12,261 bases of DNA, from the NCBI GenBank assembly GCA_964510535.1, contig CAZECG010000031.1:1-12261 (forward strand). The letters are read 5' to 3'. The notes beneath the pieces are model-generated. The model did no database searches. It was given only the letters and a program-made list of their open reading frames with translations, and had not been told where the DNA came from. Below, piece by piece: positions 7,220-12,261 of the stretch. Origin of the DNA: JAJPXC01 sp964510535 (lineage in GTDB: Bacteria > Bacteroidota > Bacteroidia > Bacteroidales > Muribaculaceae). Made by a program: the position numbers and the translations under genes. Within the stretch, counting starts at the first letter, position 1, and every line of letters starts with the position of its first letter.

Positions 7220-7800
7220 AAAAACTGGCTTCTTCTTTGCTGTGGATGGTTGTGTCGCTTGGTCTGGTTACCATCATCGCCGCGGCTGTTTTGTCTTACG
7301 TCCATGAGGTCACCAAGGGGCCGATAGCTGATATGGACCGTCAGAAAAAAATCGACGCTATTGCTGAGGTTGTGCCTCCGTTTGACAATGACCCTATGTC
7401 AGACATTTGGGTCGATAGCGAATCGGGGTGCACCGTATATATCGCCAAAAAAGGTGGGGATATAGTCGGAGGGGCTGTCGAGAGTTATTCTCTTGACGGT
7501 TTTTCCGGTAGGATAGATGTGATTTTCGGCTTTGATGTCGACGGGACCGTTACCGGATATCGCGTTATCAATCATGCGGAGACCCCCGGGCTTGGAGCGA
7601 AAATGGAGCAATGGTTCCGGGACTCGCAAGGGAACAGGTCAGTCATCGGGCGCAATCCATCGACCTCCGACATGGTTGTGGCGAAAGATGGGGGCGACGT
7701 TGACGGAATCACGGCGGCGACAATCTCGTCAAGGGCGTTTCTCGACGCTTTGCGCCGCGGGTATGAATCGTTTAAGAAATCGAATGACATTGCGCAATGA
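7216..7800 (+). CDS. rnfG: Rnf complex subunit G, periplasmic FMN-binding subunit
   Basis: RnfG (194 residues) is a membrane-anchored FMN-binding protein on the outer face of the inner membrane, accepting electrons in the transmembrane path. One N-terminal helix spans about 7-29. The FMN-binding domain follows, with the conserved HAETPGLGAKM at 120-130 and the flavinylation site DGITAATISS at 163-172. The expected covalent FMN-threonine is T169. The motif is TAAT rather than the more usual SGAT or TGAT, with alanine in the glycine place; the Asp, Ala and Thr of the Dxx(s/t)gAT pattern are all kept. The start overlaps rnfD by 4 bp and the stop overlaps rnfE by 4 bp, so the junctions are tightly coupled. 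Confidence 0.94.
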   Translation: MKKLASSLLWMVVSLGLVTIIAAAVLSYVHEVTKGPIADMDRQKKIDAIAEVVPPFDNDPMSDIWVDSESGCTVYIAKKGGDIVGGAVESYSLDGFSGRIDVIFGFDVDGTVTGYRVINHAETPGLGAKMEQWFRDSQGNRSVIGRNPSTSDMVVAKDGGDVDGITAATISSRAFLDALRRGYESFKKSNDIAQ

Positions 7801-8393
7801 ATAAGTTTAGAATCATATACAACGGTCTTGTCAAGGAGAACCCTACCTTTGTGTTGCTCCTCGGTATGTGTCCCACGCTCGGGACTACCGGCAGCGCGCT
7901 GACCGGCATGAGCATGGGGCTTGCGACGATGGGTGTGCTCGTGTGTTCCAACGGGGCTATCTCCGCTCTGAAGAATTTTATCCCCGATTCGGTGCGTATC
8001 CCGGCCTATATAGTGGTAATCGCATCGTTTGTGACCATATTGCAGATGTTGATGCAGGCATATCTCCCGGCGCTCAACGACAGTCTCGGGATATTCATAC
8101 CGTTGATTGTGGTGAACTGCATATTGCTTGGCCGCGCTGAGGCTTTCGCTTCAAAACACTCGGTGGGCGACTCGCTTTGTGACGGTCTCGGGATGGGACT
8201 TGGGTTCACTTGCGCTCTGACTTTGCTCGGCTCGGTGCGTGAATTGCTTGGCACGGGCTGTGTGTTTTCAGTCGAAGTCTACCCCGAACGTTTCGGCTCG
8301 CTGATTTTTGTGCTTGCTCCGGGGGCGTTCATCGTTCTCGGTTTGCTGATTGCCCTGTATAATGTCATTAAAACCCGTCGTTCATCATGCTGA
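7797..8393 (+). CDS. rnfE: Rnf complex subunit E, integral membrane protein
   Basis: RnfE (198 residues) belongs to the NqrDE/RnfAE family. It pairs with RnfA in the membrane with inverted topology. Six hydrophobic segments can be seen. The family half-motifs each carry a cysteine: LLLGMCPTLGTT (C25) and VVNCILLGRAEAF (C108). In the related Nqr and Rnf structures these cysteines, with the matching pair of the partner subunit, hold an iron centre in the middle of the membrane. The start is in a 4-bp overlap with rnfG (ATGA), and its last 7 bp overlap rnfA. RnfE is told from RnfA by the N-terminal NGLVKENPTFVLLLG and the GRAEAFA motif. Confidence 0.95.
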   Translation: MNKFRIIYNGLVKENPTFVLLLGMCPTLGTTGSALTGMSMGLATMGVLVCSNGAISALKNFIPDSVRIPAYIVVIASFVTILQMLMQAYLPALNDSLGIFIPLIVVNCILLGRAEAFASKHSVGDSLCDGLGMGLGFTCALTLLGSVRELLGTGCVFSVEVYPERFGSLIFVLAPGAFIVLGLLIALYNVIKTRRSSC

Positions 8394-8968
8394 CCTATCT
8401 ATCTATAATCGTGACTGCGATATTTGTCAACAATATAGTGTTTGCCCAATTTTTGGGGATATGCCCGTTCATGGGCGTTTCAAAAAAAATAAGTTCGGCT
8501 GTCGGCATGGGAGCTGCCGTGACCGCGGTGATGGCGTTGGCCACTTGTGTGACTTGGCTGCTGCAATACACGGTGCTTGTCCCTGCGGGACTTGAATTTA
8601 TGCAGACCATCCTGTTTATCCTCGTGATTGCCGCGCTTGTGCAGATGCTTGAGATGGTAATCAAAAAGATTGCCCCGGCCCTGTATGCCGCGCTTGGAGT
8701 GTTTCTTCCGTTGATAACAACCAACTGCGCTGTGCTGGGCGTGGCTATCCTCGTCACCCAGAAGGGGCTTGATTTGGGACAGTCGCTGGCTTATGCCGTG
8801 GCAACGGCCATCGGTTTTACTCTGGCGTTGACTCTGTTTGCCGGTATTCGAGAGCAATTGGAGCTTGTCGATGTGCCGCGGCCTATGAGGGGTGTGCCCA
8901 TCGCTTTGCTTTGCGCTGGACTGCTGGCAATGGCATTCATGGGATTCTCAGGCATTAAAATCGGTTAG
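8387..8968 (+). CDS. rnfA: Rnf complex subunit A, integral membrane protein
   Basis: RnfA (193 residues) is the partner of RnfE in the membrane core. It starts MLTYLSIIVTAIFVNNIVFAQFLGICPFMG, the typical RnfA N-terminus (given here in two parts of the same run: MLTYLSIIVT and AIFVNNIVFAQ). The two iron-centre cysteines are C26 in LGICPFMG and C114 in TTNCAVLGVA. About six membrane helices cover nearly the whole length. The ATG at 8387 overlaps the end of rnfE by 7 bp. This is the last gene of the operon: its TAG stop at 8966-8968 overlaps the stop codon of the convergent yraN-type gene, leaving no room for a separate terminator. Confidence 0.95.
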   Translation: MLTYLSIIVTAIFVNNIVFAQFLGICPFMGVSKKISSAVGMGAAVTAVMALATCVTWLLQYTVLVPAGLEFMQTILFILVIAALVQMLEMVIKKIAPALYAALGVFLPLITTNCAVLGVAILVTQKGLDLGQSLAYAVATAIGFTLALTLFAGIREQLELVDVPRPMRGVPIALLCAGLLAMAFMGFSGIKIG

Positions 8969-9333
8969 CGGGTGCGCAGAGGCGGTCGGAACGCATCCTC
9001 AAAATGCTCAAGCTCATATTGGTTGCGGGTTCCTACCACGGTTATGACATCAAACTGCGGGCTGAATGGCATCCGGTAAGTGCGCATGAATGAATCGGCC
9101 GCCGATGAGAGCCGCGACATCTTGCGCTTGTCAATGGCCTCAAGCGGGTCGGCAAAGTGGGTCATTCTGGTTTTTACTTCCACAAAACAGATTGAATCGC
9201 CTTTAGTGGCTATGATGTCTATTTCGTTGTGACCTACTCTGTAATTTGTGTTGACTATCGCGTATCCCTTTGACGTGAGGTAATCGCAGGCTATTTTTTC
9301 GCCCCAGTTGCCCGTGTCGTTATGCTCTGCCAT
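8965..9333 (-). CDS. UPF0102 (YraN family) endonuclease-like protein
   Basis: This 122-residue protein has the full YraN/UPF0102 pattern, a small fold related to restriction endonucleases and Holliday junction resolvases. Visible are NWGEKIACDYL at the N-terminus (E12), NYRVGHNEIDIIA (E37, D39) and CFVEVKTR (E52, K54), which form the E..D..ExK nuclease-like core. The usual length is 115-130 residues, so it is complete. The biological role of the family is not established; a part in DNA processing is suggested by the fold. The ATG at 9333 is 5 bp after the stop of the MFS gene, so the two are probably one transcript. The TAA stop (8967-8965) shares bases with the rnfA stop on the other strand. 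Confidence 0.9.
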   Translation of the reverse strand: MAEHNDTGNWGEKIACDYLTSKGYAIVNTNYRVGHNEIDIIATKGDSICFVEVKTRMTHFADPLEAIDKRKMSRLSSAADSFMRTYRMPFSPQFDVITVVGTRNQYELEHFEDAFRPPLRTR

Positions 9334-9338
9334 CTATA

Positions 9339-10553
9339 TCATTGATTTAATTTGCGTTTCATGAAAAAGTGACGGGTGAAGACTATTAGCATCAACGCCC
9401 CGGTAGCTTGTGATGCGGCGGTGACCCAAAATGCCGCGGCATATCCTGCATATTCGATTAATACCCCGCCGAGCAGAATGCCCACTCCCATACCGATGTC
9501 CCATGAAGTCAGAATCGACGAGTTGGCGGTCCCGCGCTGGTCGTGGCGGGCTACACCGATAAACATACTGAGAAAGGCGGGATACATCCGTCCGTTCCCG
9601 AGCCCTATCAGTATGGCGGCTCCGTAATATGCCCATAACCCCGGTGCGAGGGCAAACAGCGTATATCCGGCTGCACTTGTCAGTGAGCCGGTGATGGCGT
9701 TGTTGGTCAGTCGGCCCGCTCTTAGAGACTTGGCTCCGAAAATCCTCGAAGTGAACAATCCTAAGGCGAGTAGCATAAAAAACAACCCGGTCCCGTCGGT
9801 GATGCCGAGACGCTGCTGGCCGTATATAGCGACGTAGTTGCTCATGACACCCCAGCAAAGCCCGAAAAGCGAGATGTTGATAGCCATCATCCAAGCTCTT
9901 GTCAGGAAGAAGTGGTCGAGACTGATAGGGGGCTTTCCCTCTATACGCTCGCGCGCAGGCAATTTTATTGTGGTCGCACAGAGAAATCCGACCAATGCCA
10001 CAACAAGCGACACCCAGAAAAGGAGTGTGAAATCCCCGGTTGCCCCGTAAATCCATATTCCCGTCGAGGGTGCTATGGCCATGGCGAGATTGTTGCTCAG
10101 TCCGTAGTAGCCTATCCCCTCGTTGCGCCTTGACGACGGAAGAACGTCGATAGCTACGGTGGAATTGGCCACGGTGGTAGCCCCGAATGGCAATCCGTGT
10201 ATAGTTCTAACTATTGCAAACATCAATATGGTTCCCGCTCCGATATAGCCGGTGAAACATATAAAAAATGCGAAAAAGCAGATTGTCAATACCTTTTTAC
10301 GGTTGAATGAATCGACAATGAAGCCGCTGAACGGCCTGACTATTAATGCGGCGACCACATAGCCCGACAATACAAGCCCTATCAAATCTTTGTCAGCGTC
10401 AAACTGTGAGTCGAGGTATAACGGTAGCAGCGGCGAGAGCAGATAAAATGAAAAGAAAAGCATGAAATTTCCGCACATGGCCTTGCAATAGTCTCTGTTC
10501 CAAAGGCGTTCTTGGGTTGCGTGGTTGCTATTTCGTCCGTTTGAGATTGTCAT
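9339..10553 (-). CDS. Major facilitator superfamily transporter
   Basis: This protein of 404 residues shows about twelve membrane segments in two halves. It has the MFS motif A between helices 2 and 3, GFIVDSFNRKK (residues 77-87), preceded by RPF, and a second conserved stretch GLPFGATTVANS in helix 4. The family includes drug and sugar efflux carriers of the AraJ type; the substrate cannot be read from the sequence. The ATG at 10553 (MTISNGRNSN) is preferred over one at 10604, because a minus-strand -7 element at 10580-10587 lies between them and would place the transcript start downstream of the longer start. It is followed after 5 bp by the yraN-type gene and is divergent from trpB. Confidence 0.85.
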   Translation of the reverse strand: MTISNGRNSNHATQERLWNRDYCKAMCGNFMLFFSFYLLSPLLPLYLDSQFDADKDLIGLVLSGYVVAALIVRPFSGFIVDSFNRKKVLTICFFAFFICFTGYIGAGTILMFAIVRTIHGLPFGATTVANSTVAIDVLPSSRRNEGIGYYGLSNNLAMAIAPSTGIWIYGATGDFTLLFWVSLVVALVGFLCATTIKLPARERIEGKPPISLDHFFLTRAWMMAINISLFGLCWGVMSNYVAIYGQQRLGITDGTGLFFMLLALGLFTSRIFGAKSLRAGRLTNNAITGSLTSAAGYTLFALAPGLWAYYGAAILIGLGNGRMYPAFLSMFIGVARHDQRGTANSSILTSWDIGMGVGILLGGVLIEYAGYAAAFWVTAASQATGALMLIVFTRHFFMKRKLNQ

Positions 10554-10579
10554 TTCTTGTTGGATTTGGAAATTGTTTG

Positions 10580-10587
10580 CAAATTTA
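10580..10587 (-). promoter_or_regulatory. Possible -7 promoter element for the MFS-yraN unit
   Basis: Read on the minus strand this is TAAATTTG, a perfect TAnnTTTG match, 26 bp before the ATG at 10553. I see no good TTTG element at the expected 19-21 bp upstream, so the call rests on the -7 box and position only. Confidence 0.4.
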
Positions 10588-10616
10588 CTGACAATCCGCG
10601 ACATTGTCTTTGGTTA

Positions 10617-10648
10617 GTTGCAAAATCAAACAAAAAGCCGTTACTTTG
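10617..10648 (+). promoter_or_regulatory. Probable promoter for the tryptophan synthase beta gene
   Basis: GTTG at 10617-10620 and TTACTTTG at 10641-10648 are 20 bp apart, a one-mismatch fit to each half of the Bacteroidetes consensus TTTG-N20-TAnnTTTG. Transcription would start near 10654, leaving a leader of about 25 nt. That is too short for a tryptophan attenuator or T-box. Confidence 0.55.
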
Positions 10649-10678
10649 CATCAAAATATAAATTTTTGGTCATGAATT

Positions 10679-12043
10679 ATGGAACAGTCTAAAAAATTTC
10701 TGCTTACAGAAAAAGATATACCCACTGCTTGGTATAATGTACTTACCGATATGCCGGTCAAGCCGGCCCCCATACTTAACCCATCTACCCGCGAACCGTT
10801 AAAGGCTGAAGACCTTTATCCGCTGTTCGCCGAGGAGTTGGCGCGTCAGGAGTTTAATGATACTGACCGCTGGATTGAGATTCCCGATGAGGTGCGTGAA
10901 ATGTATAAAATTTGGCGTCCGACGCCGTTAGTGCGTGCGAGAGGTCTCGAAAAGGCTCTCGACACCCCCGCTCATATATATTTCAAAAACGAAAGCGTAA
11001 GCCCGGTCGGCTCCCACAAACTAAATTCGGCAATCCCGCAAGCCTACTACTGCAAAAAACAAGGCATCACCAACATCACAACCGAAACCGGCGCCGGGCA
11101 GTGGGGTACGGCTCTTTCGCTCGCCGCTAAACACTTTGGCCTCGAACTCGCCGTATATATGGTGAAACTTTCTTACCACCAGAAACCCTACCGCCGCTCC
11201 ATGATGCAGACCTACGGCGCACAAGTCGTAGCATCGCCGAGTATGTCGACAAAAGCAGGACGCAAAATCATCACAGAGACACCGAACTGTCAAGGCTCTC
11301 TCGGTATGGCTATCTCCGAAGCGGTCGAACTCGCCCTCGCAACGCCCAACTGCCGATACACGCTCGGTTCTACACTCAACCACGTCTCGCTACACCAAAC
11401 CGTAATCGGGCTTGAAGCCGAGAAACAAATGGAAATGGCTGGCGAATATCCTGATGTCGTGATAGGCTGTTTCGGCGGTGGCAGTAACTTTTCGGGTATC
11501 TCGTTCCCATTCCTGCGGCACAACTTCAGCGGGGAGCGGTCTACGCGCTTCATCGCCGCCGAACCGCTATCTTGCCCCAAGCTCACCCGCGGTGCTTTTA
11601 AATACGACTTCGGCGACGAAGCCGGCTACACTCCGCTCATCCCGATGTTTACCCTCGGCCACGACTTCACCCCCGCCAATATTCATGCCGGCGGCCTACG
11701 TTACCACGGCGCAGGCTCAATCGTCAGCCGCCTCAAAGCCGACAATCTTATCGACGCTGTCGACATCCCTCAACTCGAGGCCTTCAACGCCGCAACAATC
11801 TTCGCGCAAAGCGAAGGCATTATCCCGGCACCCGAAAGCTCACACGCCATCGCGGCAGCTATCCGTGAAGCTATCAGAGCGAAAGAAGAGGGCGTTTCCA
11901 AGACAATCCTCTTCAACCTATCCGGACATGGACTTATCGACATGGCTGCCTACGACCGCTATTTAGCAGGCGACCTCGCAAACTACGAAGTCCCGCAAAA
12001 CGACATCGACTCCCATACCGAAAACCTTATGCCGGCGCAATAA
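10679..12043 (+). CDS. trpB: Tryptophan synthase beta chain, TrpB2 type
   Basis: This 454-residue PLP enzyme condenses indole with L-serine to tryptophan. It is of the TrpB2 type, longer than classical TrpB (about 395). Signature stretches are the PLP lysine K114 in GSHKLNSA, ETGAGQWG at 136-143 (catalytic E136; classical TrpB has QHG), the phosphate-binding loop GGGSNFSG at 266-273, HAGGLRYHGAGS at 336-347, PAPESSHA and NLSGHGLID. The N-terminal extension (about 1-80) with TAWYNVLTDMP is also typical of TrpB2. No trpA or other trp gene is adjacent, so it may work on free indole or act as a backup. The ATG at 10679 fits the family start. From about 10980 on, the coding strand becomes markedly C-rich, unlike the G-rich Rnf genes. 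Confidence 0.94.
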   Translation: MEQSKKFLLTEKDIPTAWYNVLTDMPVKPAPILNPSTREPLKAEDLYPLFAEELARQEFNDTDRWIEIPDEVREMYKIWRPTPLVRARGLEKALDTPAHIYFKNESVSPVGSHKLNSAIPQAYYCKKQGITNITTETGAGQWGTALSLAAKHFGLELAVYMVKLSYHQKPYRRSMMQTYGAQVVASPSMSTKAGRKIITETPNCQGSLGMAISEAVELALATPNCRYTLGSTLNHVSLHQTVIGLEAEKQMEMAGEYPDVVIGCFGGGSNFSGISFPFLRHNFSGERSTRFIAAEPLSCPKLTRGAFKYDFGDEAGYTPLIPMFTLGHDFTPANIHAGGLRYHGAGSIVSRLKADNLIDAVDIPQLEAFNAATIFAQSEGIIPAPESSHAIAAAIREAIRAKEEGVSKTILFNLSGHGLIDMAAYDRYLAGDLANYEVPQNDIDSHTENLMPAQ

Positions 12044-12237
12044 CCCTCTTTGACCCATTTCTCATATTATTATGCGTTTTCTGTCTAAAAATAGACTGCT
12101 AAAAGTTAATAGAGGTTAAAATATTTGTCCGCAAAATCAAGGCTATTCTGCTAAAATTCAGATTCTTGTTTGAAAATCAAACGCAACTTCAAGAAATTTT
12201 CAGAACCTAAAAATTTGCGTAATCCAAAAAGTCGCCC
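12044..12237. other. AT-rich intergenic stretch after trpB
   Basis: No gene or RNA is recognisable. There are two weak inverted repeats: GTCTA-AAAA-TAGAC at 12083-12096 and GTTTGA-AAA-TCAAAC at 12168-12182. Neither has a GC-rich stem followed by a T-tract, so I do not call a terminator for trpB, although either could act as a weak one. Confidence 0.5.
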
Positions 12238-12245
12238 TACCTTTG
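12214..12245 (+). promoter_or_regulatory. Consensus promoter for a gene beyond the right edge
   Basis: TTTG at 12214-12217 and TACCTTTG at 12238-12245 are exactly 20 bp apart, a full match to the Bacteroidetes promoter consensus TTTG-N20-TAnnTTTG. Transcription would begin around 12250-12254, a few bases before the window ends, so the product cannot be seen. Confidence 0.7.
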
Positions 12246-12261
12246 CACTCGCTTTCGGGGA

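Noticed and set aside
4008..8968. Reading the cluster as Na+-translocating NADH:quinone reductase (Nqr)
   Set aside because: There is a multi-cluster RnfB and an RnfC with two [4Fe-4S] motifs, and no NqrA or NqrF; the gene order is that of Rnf.
9334..10056. A 240-codon open frame on the minus strand inside the MFS gene in another frame
   Set aside because: The overlapping frame has twelve hydrophobic segments and MFS motif A; this one is Arg/His-rich without recognisable features, a typical shadow.
10672..10692. A six-codon mini-frame (MNYGTV) overlapping the trpB start
   Set aside because: Too short and without Trp codons; no sign of a leader peptide, and chance in AT-rich DNA is sufficient.
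11478..11966. A 162-codon plus-strand frame inside trpB
   Set aside because: It is Ser/Thr/Pro-rich, a product of the C-rich composition of trpB in the shifted frame.
12168..12182. Hairpin GTTTGA-AAA-TCAAAC as a terminator
   Set aside because: The stem is short and AT-rich, and no T-tract follows on either strand.
1..12261. Search for mobile elements, CRISPR arrays, defence genes, tRNA or rRNA
   Set aside because: No transposase or integrase motifs, no regular spaced repeats, and no tRNA or rRNA-like sequence was recognised by eye.

Overview
The window looks like a chromosomal segment of an anaerobic gut-type Bacteroidales bacterium, possibly Muribaculaceae; the family-level guess is weak. 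The evidence is the Rnf cluster in the order B-C-D-G-E-A behind an RseC/SoxR-reducing gene, Bacteroidetes-type promoters (TTTG about 20 bp upstream of TAnnTTTG), general lack of Shine-Dalgarno sequences, and secreted multidomain proteins with Ig-like and propeller domains.

Left part (1-3203, minus strand): two genes for exported proteins. The first transcribed is a TolB-like beta-propeller protein (3203-2247). It is followed 21 bp later by a large N-acetylmuramoyl-L-alanine amidase (2225 to beyond the left edge) with a complete zinc site and a long C-terminal extension. A consensus minus-strand promoter lies at 3341-3372.

Centre (3533-8968, plus strand): a compact Rnf operon, rseC-like, rnfB, rnfC, rnfD, rnfG, rnfE, rnfA. 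Most junctions are short gaps or 4-7 bp overlaps. All expected cofactor residues are visible: Fe-S cysteines in RnfB and RnfC, flavinylation threonines in RnfD and RnfG, and the paired membrane cysteines in RnfE and RnfA. The complex couples electron transfer between reduced ferredoxin and NAD+ to Na+ or H+ pumping. The flavin transferase ApbE needed to load FMN is not in the window. A 329-bp divergent control region (3204-3532) separates the Rnf operon from the left pair and contains several small repeats.

Right part: a minus-strand pair, an MFS transporter (10553-9339) and a yraN-type UPF0102 protein (9333-8965). The yraN stop codon overlaps the rnfA stop codon tail to tail. A divergent plus-strand gene encodes a stand-alone TrpB2-type tryptophan synthase beta chain (10679-12043). 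The last 218 bp are non-coding and end in a near-perfect promoter for a gene beyond the right edge.

No mobile element, CRISPR array, tRNA or rRNA was recognised. Most of the window is ordinary core metabolism. The less ordinary points are the amidase architecture, the small repeats in the divergent control region, and a composition shift inside trpB.
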